NCBI GenBank assembly: GCA_003533505.1
Contig: DQGD01000003.1
Span: forward strand, 193,731 to 236,925
Direction: 5' to 3'
DNA length: 43,195 nucleotides
DNA from: Clostridiales bacterium
GTDB taxonomy: Bacteria; Bacillota; Clostridia; Christensenellales; Pumilibacteraceae
In this document: in pieces, positions 8,397 through 16,765 of the stretch
Layout: each line of letters starts with the position of its first letter
How positions within the stretch are numbered: position 1 is the stretch's first letter
Program-made: the position numbers and the translations under genes
Notes under the pieces: model-generated
Told to the model about the DNA's origin: nothing
The model's database searches: none
What the model saw: the letters and a program-made list of their open reading frames with translations, nothing else

Positions 8397-9932
8397 TCAG
8401 TGCTTGAAATGGCGTTCGCCGGTAAAGCACATCGCTATGCCGTGAGCGTTGCACGCGTCTATGCTCTCGCGGTCGCGGATACTGCCGCCAGGCTGAACGA
8501 TTGCCGTCACGCCTGCCTTTGCCGCCGCCTCGACGCAGTCGGAGAAGGGGAAGAACGCGTCGGAAGCGAGCACCGAGCCGACTGTGTCCTCGTTGCTGTG
8601 CGAGATTGCCTGTTCCGTCGCCCAGATGCGGTTGGTCTGCCCCACGCCGATACCCAAAGTGCGCTTGCCCTTTGCGAGCACGATGGCGTTGGACTTGCAG
8701 TGCTTGACCACTTTCATGGCGAACCGCATAGTTTCTTCTTCCGCGGCGGTGGGAGCCTTTTCGGTGACCGCTTCCGCCTTGTCGTAGACGGAGCCGTCCG
8801 CTTCCTGCACGATAAGACCGCCGTAAACTTTCTTGAACTCGATTACGCCCGACGGATTTTTCTTCGCCACGTCTTTAAGCTTCAATACGCGCAGGTTGAC
8901 TTTCTTTTTCAATACGTCCAAAGCTTCGGGAGTGAAGTCGGGAGCGATGACTATTTCGAGGAAGATTTTGACCATCTCCTCCGCCGTCGCCTTGTCCACG
9001 GTAGCGTTTACCGCCACTATGCCGCCGAAAATGGACACGGGGTCGGCGTCGTATGCCGCCTTGTACGCCTCAAGCACTGTGGGCGCGGAAGCCACTCCGC
9101 AGGGGTTGGCGTGCTTGACCGCCACGACGGTGGTTTCGTCGAACTCTTTAAGAAGCTCTATCGCGCCGTTGGCGTCGTTGATGTTGTTGTAGGACAGCTG
9201 TTTGCCGTTAAGCTGTTCGGCGTTTATCAGCGAGTTCTTCACGGGCAGCGCTTCGCCGTAAACCGCCGCTTTCTGATGCGGATTTTCGCCGTAACGCATC
9301 TGCTCTTTTTTCTCGTAGGCGAGCGCGATTTGGTCGGGGAACTCGATGCCCAATTCTCTCTCGAGATAGCCCGAAATGAGCGCGTCGTACACCGCGGTAT
9401 GGCGGTAAACCTTGTACATGAGGTACTTGCGCGTGTCAAGGGTCACGCCTCCGTTCTCCATTTCCGAGAACACTCTTTCATAGTCGCCGGGGTCGGTGAT
9501 TACCGCCACGTCCTGATAATTCTTCGCCGCCGAACGCAGCATAGTGGGTCCGCCGATGTCGATGTTCTCCACCGCTTCGGCAAAGTCCGCGCCGCGCATA
9601 ATCGTCTGCTTGAACGGGTAAAGATTGACTATCACCACGTCAATCGTGTTTATTCCGAGCCGGCCTAGCTGCGCCATGTGCTCGGGGTTGGAGCGCATCG
9701 CGAGCAGTCCTGCGTGAACCGCCGGGTGCAACGTCTTGACCCTGCCGTCCAGGCACTCGGGAAAGCCCGTGATTTCGCTGATGTTGATTGTGCTTATGCC
9801 TGCGGCTTTCAGCGCGGCTTCGGTGCCGCCCGTGGATATAATCTCATAGCCGAGCGCCACGAGTCGCTTCGCCGCCTCCACTATTCCCGTCTTGTCCGAT
9901 ACGCTGACGAGCGCTCTCTTTTTCATTTCCAT
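8397..9932 (-). CDS. purH: Bifunctional AICAR transformylase / IMP cyclohydrolase
   Basis: The 511-residue protein carries the last two steps to IMP. The N-terminal IMP cyclohydrolase (MGS-like) domain shows SVSDKTGIVEAAKRL, STGGTEAALKAAG and GFPECLDGRVKTLHPAVHAGLL. The C-terminal transformylase shows MRYGENPHQKAA and the catalytic KHANPCGVA. AGGAGG lies 10 bases before the ATG; a second in-frame ATG two codons later is possible. AICAR made as a by-product by HisH/HisF in the neighbouring operon enters purine synthesis here. A GCCGCCGGCGGC palindrome follows the stop codon, before the tandem array. Confidence 0.97.
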   Translation of the reverse strand: MEMKKRALVSVSDKTGIVEAAKRLVALGYEIISTGGTEAALKAAGISTINISEITGFPECLDGRVKTLHPAVHAGLLAMRSNPEHMAQLGRLGINTIDVVIVNLYPFKQTIMRGADFAEAVENIDIGGPTMLRSAAKNYQDVAVITDPGDYERVFSEMENGGVTLDTRKYLMYKVYRHTAVYDALISGYLERELGIEFPDQIALAYEKKEQMRYGENPHQKAAVYGEALPVKNSLINAEQLNGKQLSYNNINDANGAIELLKEFDETTVVAVKHANPCGVASAPTVLEAYKAAYDADPVSIFGGIVAVNATVDKATAEEMVKIFLEIVIAPDFTPEALDVLKKKVNLRVLKLKDVAKKNPSGVIEFKKVYGGLIVQEADGSVYDKAEAVTEKAPTAAEEETMRFAMKVVKHCKSNAIVLAKGKRTLGIGVGQTNRIWATEQAISHSNEDTVGSVLASDAFFPFSDCVEAAAKAGVTAIVQPGGSIRDRESIDACNAHGIAMCFTGERHFKH

Positions 9933-9994
9933 TGCGATTGTTCCTCCTGTCCGTTAATTTCGACGATTGATTGTTGTTTTTTCCTGTTTCCGAT

Positions 9995-10576
9995 TTATTC
10001 CCTGCAAAGCCGCGCCACCACGTCGGGCAGAAGCTCGTGCTCGACTTCCAAAACGCGCTTTTGCAGCGTTTCGGGCGTGTCGCCCGAAAGCACCGGCACA
10101 TTTCTCTGCTCGATTATTTTCCCGGTGTCCGTGCCCTCGTCGACGAAGTGCACCGTCGCACCCGACTCCTTTTCGCCGGCGGCGATGACCGCCTCGTGAA
10201 CGCGCATGCCGTAGTAGCCGTCGCCGCAGTACTTAGGTATAAGCGACGGATGAATATTGATGATTTTGTCGCGGTAAGCCGCCACGATATTTGGCGTGAG
10301 CACCGTGAGATAGCCGGCGAGGATAATCAGCTCCACGCCCTTTTCTTTCAGCACGGGTATGAGCGCGTCGTACATTTTTTCCGCGCTCTCATAGTCCTTT
10401 TTGCGGAAAACCGCGACCTCGATACCGTTTTTCTTCGCCCTCTCTACCGCGTAAATATCGGGGCGCGAGGCGACGAGCAACACTATTTTGCCGTCGATTT
10501 TGCCCGTGTTTACGCCGTCGATTACGCTCTGGAAATCGGTGCCCGAGCCGCTCGCGAACACGCACAGCCTTTTCAT
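9995..10576 (-). CDS. purN: GAR transformylase (folate-dependent)
   Basis: The 193-residue protein formylates glycinamide ribonucleotide with 10-formyl-tetrahydrofolate. It begins MKRLCVFASGSGTDFQSVID, has the catalytic asparagine and histidine in NIHPSLIP, and the downstream aspartate in VDEGTDTGKII. Its ATG overlaps the purM stop by four bases (ATGA), indicating translational coupling. No formate-dependent PurT is seen in the window. Confidence 0.95.
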   Translation of the reverse strand: MKRLCVFASGSGTDFQSVIDGVNTGKIDGKIVLLVASRPDIYAVERAKKNGIEVAVFRKKDYESAEKMYDALIPVLKEKGVELIILAGYLTVLTPNIVAAYRDKIINIHPSLIPKYCGDGYYGMRVHEAVIAAGEKESGATVHFVDEGTDTGKIIEQRNVPVLSGDTPETLQKRVLEVEHELLPDVVARLCRE

Positions 10577-11589
10577 AAAATCACGCCCTCGCCCTCGACT
10601 ACTTCGCCGAGGCGCACGGGGTCCTCGCCCAAAGCGCGAAGCTCCTTAATCGCCGCTTCCTCGTCGTTTCTATCGACCGCAAGCACCATGCCGATACCCA
10701 TATTGAACGTGTTGCACATTTTCTCGTAGGAAATATCGGCGCGCTTTTGGAGCTCCTTGAACAGCGGCGGAAGCTCGTAGGAGTTTCTGTCGATTTTCGC
10801 CGCCAGCCCCACGGGGAGTATTCTCGGGATATTCTCGATAAAGCCGCCGCCCGTAATATGTGCAATGCCCATAATTTTAACCTTTTCTATCAGCGCGAGT
10901 ACGGTTTTGACGTAAATTCTCGTGGGGGTTAAAAGAACCTCCGCAGGCACGCCGCCCAGCGCTTCCGAGTACTCGAAAGTCGCTTTGTCGTCCACGGGGA
11001 AAAGCTTTCTTACCAGCGAATAGCCGTTGGAGTGCACTCCCGACGAGCGCAAGCCGACGAGGCGGTCGCCCTTTTTGATACCTGCTCCGTTAATCACCTT
11101 GTCGCGCTTTGCGATACCCGTCGAAAACCCGGCGAGGTCGAATTCGTCCTCGGGGTAAAAACCGGGCATTTCCGCCGTTTCGCCGCCGATGAGCGCGCAG
11201 CCTGCCTGCCGACAGCCCTCGGCAACGCCCTTGACGATTTCGGCGACGGACTCGGGCACGAGCTTGCCGAGCGCGATATAGTCGAGGAAAATCAGCGGTC
11301 TTGCGCCCTGACACACGATGTCGTTGACGCACATTGCCACGCAGTCGATGCCCACGGTGTCGAGCTTTCCCGTCGCGAACGCGTACTTGAGCTTGGTGCC
11401 CACGCCGTCGGTGCCGGCAACCAGCACGTCGCCCGTGGGGCTGTCGTCGAGCGCATAAAAGCCGCCGAAACTGCCGAGGTCGCCCACGACGTTCTTGTCG
11501 TAGGTCGAGCGCACATATTCTTTCATAAGTCTGACCGCGCTGTAGCCTGCTTCCACGTCTACGCCGGCGCTCTTGTAATCGATTGCCAT
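10573..11589 (-). CDS. purM: AIR synthetase
   Basis: The 338-residue protein cyclises FGAM to AIR with ATP. It shows the family landmarks GTDGVGTKLKYAF, CALIGGETAEMPGFY and RSSGVHSNGYSLVRK, and the C-terminal GGGFIENIPRILP. AAGGAG precedes the ATG. It lies between purF and purN in the purine operon, with a four-base overlap with purN. Confidence 0.96.
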   Translation of the reverse strand: MAIDYKSAGVDVEAGYSAVRLMKEYVRSTYDKNVVGDLGSFGGFYALDDSPTGDVLVAGTDGVGTKLKYAFATGKLDTVGIDCVAMCVNDIVCQGARPLIFLDYIALGKLVPESVAEIVKGVAEGCRQAGCALIGGETAEMPGFYPEDEFDLAGFSTGIAKRDKVINGAGIKKGDRLVGLRSSGVHSNGYSLVRKLFPVDDKATFEYSEALGGVPAEVLLTPTRIYVKTVLALIEKVKIMGIAHITGGGFIENIPRILPVGLAAKIDRNSYELPPLFKELQKRADISYEKMCNTFNMGIGMVLAVDRNDEEAAIKELRALGEDPVRLGEVVEGEGVIL

Positions 11590-11604
11590 AATCTTCTCCT
11601 TTTT

Positions 11605-13038
11605 CTAAATCTCGAGGACGAACTTGCCGCAGTTGTACTTGTCCGCTTCGATGGGGTAATCGCCGTCGAAACACGCGGTGCAGAAATCGCTTTTACAGCC
11701 GCCGCAAGCCTTTGTCAGACACTCGAGCGGCAAGTAATGCAGGCTGTCCGCGCCTATTGCCTTGCAGATTTCCTCTTCGTTTTTATAGCCGCCGATAAGC
11801 CTGTCCTTGGACTCCATATCCACGCCGAAAAAGCATGGGAACGCCACTATCGGCGAGGCTATCAGCATGTGCACTTCCTTCGCGCCGTTTTCGCGAAGCA
11901 GGCTGACTATCTTTCTGCTCGTGGTGCCGCGCACTATCGAGTCGTCGATAAGAATAAGCCGCTTGCCGCGAATGTTCGAGCGCATCGCGTTCAGCTTTAT
12001 CTTCACGCTGTTCTCGCGCATCGATTGGCTGGGCTGGATAAACGTCCTGCCGATATAGCGGTTTTTACTCAGCGCGTCGACGTAGGGCACGCCCGAAACC
12101 TCGCTGTAACCGCGCGCCGACACTATCGCGGAGTCGGGCACGCCGGCAACGACGTCCGCGTCTATCTTAAACCGCTCGGCAAGCATTTTTCCGCACTCGT
12201 AGCGCGCGTCGTACACGTTTACGCCGTCTATGCGTGAATCGCCGCGAGCAAGGTAAACGTACTCGAAAATGCACGAACGCCGGTGCGCCTCGGGTAAAAA
12301 CTCGCTTTTCATGTTAAGCCCCTCGTCCACGGTGACGACTTCGCCCGGGGACAGGTCGCGTATTACCGTCGCGCCCAACGCGTCGAGCGCGCAGGTTTCG
12401 GAAGCGAACACTATGTCGCCGCCGAGCGTGCCGACACACAGCGGCTTGAGCCCCATGGGGTCGCGCACCGCGACAAGCTTGTCGTCGGCGAGCACCACGA
12501 GCGCATAAGCCCCCACGAGCTCGGCGCACGCCCTCATGACGCCCTTTTCGATGCCTTCGTCGGCGTAAAGATTGATTAGCGCGGCGATTACCTCGCTGTC
12601 AATCGAGCTCTGGAAAATATGTCCCTTGCGAATGAGCCGCGACTTTATCGCGTCGCAGTTGACGATGTTGCCGTTGTGCGCCACCGCCATTCTGCCGCAT
12701 CTGCCGTAGAACACCACGGGCTGCGCGTTGACGACGTTGCTCGACCCCGTGGTCGAATAGCGGACGTGACCTATTCCCAGACGGGAATGCGGAAACGCCG
12801 CGAGCTTGTCCTCGTCGAAAACCTCGTTGACAAGCCCCATTTTCTTGTAGTAGTAAATCTTTCGCGGCTCGTAGGCGACGGCGATACCGGCGCTCTCCTG
12901 ACCGCGGTGCTGGAGCGCGAACAAGCCGAAGTACAGGTCGTGCGCCATTTCACGTTTTTCGCGCGAGGCGATACCGATGATTCCGCACTCTTCGCGCCGC
13001 TCGAATTCGCAAGCCGGAAGTATAAGCGAATCAGTCAT
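11605..13038 (-). CDS. purF: Amidophosphoribosyltransferase
   Basis: The 477-residue enzyme makes phosphoribosylamine from PRPP and glutamine, the committed step. A 17-residue propeptide precedes Cys18 (EECGIIGI), which is expected to become the N-terminal nucleophile after self-cleavage. LQHRGQESAGIA marks the glutaminase domain and LIDDSIVRGTT the PRPP loop. Cysteines in VAFPCFFG and CGGCKSDFCTAC fit the Bacillus-type oxygen-sensitive 4Fe-4S enzyme, consistent with an anaerobe. The start overlaps the end of purC by eight bases. Confidence 0.97.
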   Translation of the reverse strand: MTDSLILPACEFERREECGIIGIASREKREMAHDLYFGLFALQHRGQESAGIAVAYEPRKIYYYKKMGLVNEVFDEDKLAAFPHSRLGIGHVRYSTTGSSNVVNAQPVVFYGRCGRMAVAHNGNIVNCDAIKSRLIRKGHIFQSSIDSEVIAALINLYADEGIEKGVMRACAELVGAYALVVLADDKLVAVRDPMGLKPLCVGTLGGDIVFASETCALDALGATVIRDLSPGEVVTVDEGLNMKSEFLPEAHRRSCIFEYVYLARGDSRIDGVNVYDARYECGKMLAERFKIDADVVAGVPDSAIVSARGYSEVSGVPYVDALSKNRYIGRTFIQPSQSMRENSVKIKLNAMRSNIRGKRLILIDDSIVRGTTSRKIVSLLRENGAKEVHMLIASPIVAFPCFFGVDMESKDRLIGGYKNEEEICKAIGADSLHYLPLECLTKACGGCKSDFCTACFDGDYPIEADKYNCGKFVLEI

Positions 13039-13747
13039 TCGCCGCTCCCGAAAGTCTTTTCATTACTTCCTTGTATGCGTCCTCCACGCCGCCGAGGTCG
13101 CGACGGAAGCGGTCTTTGTCCAGCTTTTCGTGAGTAACGCTGTCCCACAGACGGCAAGTGTCGGGGCTGATTTCGTCGGCGAGAATGATTTTGCCGTCGT
13201 ACCTGCCGAACTCGAGCTTGAAGTCGATAAGGTCGAGACCTATTTTCTTAAAGAAGTCTTTGAGTATGTCGTTGACCTTGAACGCCATGGCGCGGATGGT
13301 TTCGATTTCCTCTTTGGTCGCAAGCCCCATCGCGAGAGCGTAGAAGTCGTTTATCATCGGGTCGCCCAGCGCGTCGTTCTTGTAGCTGAACTCGAAGCCC
13401 ACGCTTTTCAGCGGCGTTCCCTCCTCCACGCCGTAACGCTTGGAGAACGAGCCTGCCGCCACGTTTCTGACTATCACTTCGAGCGGCACTATCTGAACCT
13501 TTTTGACGAAGGTGTCGGTAGGCGAAACTTCCTCGATATAATGCGTGGGAATACCGTGTTTTTCGAGCATGCGGAAAATGAGATTGGTGCAGCGGTTGTT
13601 AATCACGCCTTTGCCTGCAATCTGACCTTTTTTCAGTCCGTTGAAAGCCGTCGCGTCGTCCTTGTAGGACACGAGCACCGCTTTTTCGTCGTCGGTGGCG
13701 TAAACCTTTTTGGCTTTACCCTCGTACAAAAGTTCGCGTTTTTCCAT
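13031..13747 (-). CDS. purC: SAICAR synthetase
   Basis: The 238-residue protein couples aspartate to CAIR. Motifs include LLYEGKAKKVYAT at the N-terminus, EVIVRNVAAGSFSKRYG, LIDFKLEFGRYDGKI and LADEISPDTCRLWD. It starts two bases after the purE stop and overlaps purF by eight bases, so purE, purC and purF are probably translationally coupled. Confidence 0.97.
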   Translation of the reverse strand: MEKRELLYEGKAKKVYATDDEKAVLVSYKDDATAFNGLKKGQIAGKGVINNRCTNLIFRMLEKHGIPTHYIEEVSPTDTFVKKVQIVPLEVIVRNVAAGSFSKRYGVEEGTPLKSVGFEFSYKNDALGDPMINDFYALAMGLATKEEIETIRAMAFKVNDILKDFFKKIGLDLIDFKLEFGRYDGKIILADEISPDTCRLWDSVTHEKLDKDRFRRDLGGVEDAYKEVMKRLSGAAND

Positions 13748-13749
13748 GT

Positions 13750-14235
13750 TTATAATTCCTCCGTTAAATTGATATTAGAATTTATCACGCCGTTCGCGTT
13801 CTCCTCGCGGTAGGCTATTATCTTTTCGGCGAGATCCGAATCGGAAATCGCCAGCATCTGCGCGGCGAGCAGCCCGGCGTTGAGTCCGCCGTTTATCGCA
13901 ACCGTCGCCACCGGCACGCCCGAGGGCATCTGCACGGTCGAGAGCAGACTGTCGAGCCCGTCCATCGTCGAGCTCTTGACGGGCAAGCCTATGACGGGCT
14001 TGGGGGTGAACGCGGCGATAAAGCCGGCGAGGTGCGCCGCCTTTCCGGCAGCCGCGATAAACACGTCGAAGTCGCCTTCCTTTCCCGTCGCGTAGTCCAT
14101 CACCGTTTTGGGGGTGCGGTGCGCGCTCATTACCCTCACGGTCACGTCCACGCCGAGCTTCGTAAGTATCTGAGCCGCCGGCTTTACGACGTCCAAATCG
14201 CTTTTCGAGCCCATTGCGATAAGTACCTTTGCCAT
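13750..14235 (-). CDS. purE: N5-CAIR mutase, class I
   Basis: The 161-residue protein shows MGSKSDLDVVKPA, VMSAHRTPKTV and the class I type AAHLAG and DSLLSTVQMPSG segments, rather than the AGRSNALSGF type of class II AIR carboxylases. It rearranges N5-CAIR to CAIR. Class I enzymes normally work with PurK, and no purK is present here. It is the first gene of the operon, behind an approximately 225-nt leader with an intrinsic terminator, and has a GGAGG ribosome binding site. Confidence 0.95.
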   Translation of the reverse strand: MAKVLIAMGSKSDLDVVKPAAQILTKLGVDVTVRVMSAHRTPKTVMDYATGKEGDFDVFIAAAGKAAHLAGFIAAFTPKPVIGLPVKSSTMDGLDSLLSTVQMPSGVPVATVAINGGLNAGLLAAQMLAISDSDLAEKIIAYREENANGVINSNINLTEEL

Positions 14236-14285
14236 ATATACCTCCGTAGAAAAGTGATTTTAATGGATTTTCGGGAGCCCCGAAG

Positions 14286-14323
14286 AAAAAGAAAAACGCA
14301 AGCGCACTGATTGCGTTTGCGTC
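14286..14323 (-). terminator. Intrinsic terminator in the purE leader
   Basis: This is the stem-loop plus U-tract described for the purE leader. It lies about 60 bases before the purE start and downstream of the operon promoter, so it must be bypassed for expression. It may also stop read-through from the histidine operon. Confidence 0.8.
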
Positions 14324-14330
14324 GATAGAC

Positions 14331-14462
14331 TATGCACTATGCCCCGATAAGGCGCAATTCTCCGATTGAAACTGCACTACGAGCGCACTAATCCCGAAGC
14401 GGTACTTTTGCTTGATTCGGCGGCGAGTAAGGCACGCGTTGAAGTTCAACCTCTTTGTCATG
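14331..14462 (-). CDS. Possible leaderless 43-codon leader peptide ahead of purE
   Basis: An open frame begins at the ATG seven bases after the -10 element, so the predicted transcript starts at or next to its start codon. It runs 43 codons to a TAG seven bases upstream of the attenuator stem. The peptide opens MTKRLNFNACLTRRRIKQ and matches nothing I know. There is no ribosome binding site, so translation would have to be leaderless. The frame may be fortuitous, with the RNA structure being what matters. Confidence 0.25.
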
Positions 14463-14468
14463 GCTACA

Positions 14469-14497
14469 TTCTAGCATATCGGAAAAAATTTTGCAAC
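14469..14497 (-). promoter_or_regulatory. Promoter of the purine operon
   Basis: On the minus strand TTGCAA (14497-14492) and TAGAAT (14474-14469) are 17 bases apart. It lies directly after the last histidine operon gene, whose stop is only 21 bases upstream of the -35 element, with no terminator between. Confidence 0.75.
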
Positions 14498-14517
14498 CGA
14501 AAAAGCGCGCCGTTCTG

Positions 14518-15357
14518 TTAAATTTTTTTCACAATAGAAGCCGCGGCGCGTTTTCCGCGCAGCCGCTCGTTCGCGAATTTGCCGTTTCTCATCGCCGCGA
14601 CGGACTTGTAGCCTAGCGCGGCAAGGTATTTTTCGCCGTCCGTCAGTCCGTTCGCGATGTTTTTCACGTCGTGGCAATCGGTGGAAACAATCACTCTGCC
14701 GCCCTTCTCGCGTATTCTTTCAAGCAGAAACGCGTCGGGGTACGGCGAGGAAATCGCGCCGCTTTCGGTGCCGCCGTAATTCAGCTCGAAGATTATGCCC
14801 GTTTTCGCGCACTCGTCGAGCGCGGCGAGCGCAATGTCGCGGTACCTCTTTCCGCCGAGGTCGACTATGCCGCCGCCGTAACGCTTTATGAGGTCGAAAT
14901 GCCCGAGAATGTCGGGCTTACGCTTTGCTTCGAGCGTTACGAGCCTATAATACTCCTCCGCGAGCGCGTAGCCGTCGCCGCCGTAGAATTTATCGGCGGT
15001 TTCCCTGAGAATATCGGCGGAGACGTCCGCCGCGGCGAGCCCGTCGCCTGCCGTGACGAAGTGAACCGAGCCTATTATATAGTCGTACTCGGCGCGCATG
15101 CCGACGGGCGCGAAATAATCCTCCTCCGCGCCGAGGTACAGCCGCGTTTTGCCCGAATAAGCCGCTTTCAGCGCGTTGATTTTGTCGATGTACTCGCGCT
15201 CGGATTTTATCGACATTTCTGGGTCAAAGTCGCAAAAAGAGTGACACGACATGCCGAAATCGGTTATGCCTGCGGCTTCGGCGGCGGCGAGCATGCTCTC
15301 GGGCGTATCCCTGCCGTCGCACAGCGTGCAGTGATTGTGAAGCGAACAAGTTATCAT
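14518..15357 (-). CDS. hisJ: Histidinol-phosphatase, PHP family
   Basis: The 279-residue protein (ATG overlapping the hisIE stop as ATGA) has the metal-binding motifs of the PHP superfamily: LHNHCTLCDG, MSCHSFCDF, GAEEDYF, GSVHFV, GHFDLIKRY and STDCHDV. The HisJ/HisK branch removes phosphate from L-histidinol phosphate, the step before HisD. No HAD-type phosphatase domain is fused to HisB here, so this gene completes the pathway. It is the last gene of the his operon. The larger upstream extension of the frame is ignored because it overlaps hisIE and has no ribosome binding site. Confidence 0.88.
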   Translation of the reverse strand: MITCSLHNHCTLCDGRDTPESMLAAAEAAGITDFGMSCHSFCDFDPEMSIKSEREYIDKINALKAAYSGKTRLYLGAEEDYFAPVGMRAEYDYIIGSVHFVTAGDGLAAADVSADILRETADKFYGGDGYALAEEYYRLVTLEAKRKPDILGHFDLIKRYGGGIVDLGGKRYRDIALAALDECAKTGIIFELNYGGTESGAISSPYPDAFLLERIREKGGRVIVSTDCHDVKNIANGLTDGEKYLAALGYKSVAAMRNGKFANERLRGKRAAASIVKKI

Positions 15358-15995
15358 TTCATCGTTTCCTGCTTGACCTTTTTGTCGACGACGTGACGGC
15401 TGCTTAGCTCGCGCAGAATGTCGCCCGTCGTAATCCCCTCTTCCGCCATCAGCACGAGGACGTGGTAGCACAGGTCCGAAATCTCGAACACGGTTTCGGC
15501 TTTGTCGCCCTTCATCGCGGCAATCACCACTTCGGTGCACTCCTCGCCCACCTTTTTGAGAATCTTCTCCCTGCCCTTTTGGAACAGGTAGGTCGTGTAG
15601 CTGTTTTCGGGGAGTTTTTTCTTTCTGTCCAGCAACAGTTTGTAAAGCCCTTCCAGCGAAAACGCGTCCTTTTCGCCGCGGACGGGGTTAAAGAAACAGC
15701 TTTCGCTACCCGTGTGGCACGCCGGTCCGTCCTTTTCGACGAGCGCAACCAGCGCGTCGCAATCGCAATCGGCGGTCAGCGACACAAGCCGCTGATAGTT
15801 GCCGCTCGTTTCGCCCTTCAGCCACAGCTTTTTCCGCGAGCGCGAGTAAAAGCACATCAGCCCCTTGTCCAGCGTGACGGCAAGGCTCTCGGCGTTCATG
15901 TACGCGAGCGTCAGCACTTCGCGCGTGCCTGCGTCCTGCACTATGCAGGGAATAAGTCCGTTTTCGTCGAATTTGAGTTCGGTTATGTCAAGCAT
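15354..15995 (-). CDS. hisIE: Bifunctional PR-AMP cyclohydrolase / PR-ATP pyrophosphatase
   Basis: The 213-residue fusion performs steps two and three of histidine synthesis. The N-terminal HisI domain (about 1-110) shows CFYSRSRKKLWLKGETSG and the zinc-ligand region DCDCDALV...GPACHTGSESCF. The C-terminal HisE domain (about 115-205) shows EECTEVVIAAMKGD and YHVLVLMAEEG. The ribosome binding site is GGAGG, and the start is 14 bases after the hisF stop. Confidence 0.96.
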   Translation of the reverse strand: MLDITELKFDENGLIPCIVQDAGTREVLTLAYMNAESLAVTLDKGLMCFYSRSRKKLWLKGETSGNYQRLVSLTADCDCDALVALVEKDGPACHTGSESCFFNPVRGEKDAFSLEGLYKLLLDRKKKLPENSYTTYLFQKGREKILKKVGEECTEVVIAAMKGDKAETVFEISDLCYHVLVLMAEEGITTGDILRELSSRHVVDKKVKQETMK

Positions 15996-16009
15996 TTTCT
16001 GCCTCCGTT

Positions 16010-16765
16010 TTATAATCTCACGGCGATTCCCGCCGCTTTCATCGCCTGTTTTACCGCCGCCACGGTGGTTTTACCCTCGTGGAAAATCCCTGCCGCGAGC
16101 GCCGCGTCCACACCGTCAACGTCGAATACTTTTACAAAGTCGTCGGGGCTCCCGGCGCCGCCCGAAGCCACAATCGGCACCGCGCACGCCGCCGCAAACG
16201 CCCGAAGCATTTCGAGGTCGAAGCCGCCGCGCACGCCGTCGGCGTCGATGCTGTTGACCACTATTTCGCCGGCGCCTCTTTCAACGCCGCGACGGGCGAA
16301 CTCCACCGCGTCGAGTCCCGTGTCCTCTCTGCCGCCGCGTGCGAACAGCGTGAACCTGCCGTTTACTCGCTTTACGTCCAGCGACAGCACCACGCACTGA
16401 CTGCCGTACTTGTCCGCCGCCCTCGCGATTAGGTCGGGGTCGCGAATCGCGCCCGAATTGACGCTAACCTTGTCCGCGCCGGCTTTCAGCACGCGGTCGA
16501 AGTCGTCCGTCGAGGTTATGCCGCCGCCCACGGTGAGCGGAATAAACACCTCGCGCGCAACAGCTTCCAGCACGCTCGTAAACAGCCGTCTGCCCTCGCT
16601 GGACGCGGTTATGTCGTAAAAGACGAGCTCGTCCGCGCCGCCCGAGGAATACCTTTTTGCGAGCTCCACGGGGTCGCCGATTTCCCGTATTCCCGTGAAA
16701 TTCACGCCCTTGACCACTTTGCCGTCCCTGATGTCCAGGCAGGGCACAACGCGCTTCGTCAGCAT
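16010..16765 (-). CDS. hisF: Imidazole glycerol phosphate synthase, cyclase subunit
   Basis: The 251-residue TIM barrel protein works with HisH to make IGP and AICAR from PRFAR. It begins MLTKRVVPCLDIRDGKVVKG and carries the catalytic aspartates in CLDIRDG and in NSIDADGVRGG, plus the phosphate-binding PLTVGGGI and VASGGAG loops. It overlaps hisA by seven bases. Confidence 0.97.
   Translation of the reverse strand: MLTKRVVPCLDIRDGKVVKGVNFTGIREIGDPVELAKRYSSGGADELVFYDITASSEGRRLFTSVLEAVAREVFIPLTVGGGITSTDDFDRVLKAGADKVSVNSGAIRDPDLIARAADKYGSQCVVLSLDVKRVNGRFTLFARGGREDTGLDAVEFARRGVERGAGEIVVNSIDADGVRGGFDLEMLRAFAAACAVPIVASGGAGSPDDFVKVFDVDGVDAALAAGIFHEGKTTVAAVKQAMKAAGIAVRL

Larger units (their letters stand above)
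14236..14462 (-). promoter_or_regulatory. purE leader with transcription attenuator
   Basis: The approximately 225-nt leader ends in an 11-bp stem, ACGCAAACGCA / TGCGCTTGCGT with one mismatch (14323-14313 with 14307-14297), loop ATCAG, then TTTTTCTTTTTC in the mRNA sense (14296-14286). The upstream part repeats TAGTGC and AGTGCGCT elements. One of these, AGTGCGCT near 14385, copies part of the terminator's right arm and could compete in an alternative fold. No known purine, ZTP or PRPP riboswitch core could be recognised. The effector is unknown. Confidence 0.65.

Noticed and set aside
14286..14462. Known purine, ZTP or PRPP riboswitch
   Set aside because: The conserved core sequences of these classes are not present; only a terminator and repeated elements are seen.
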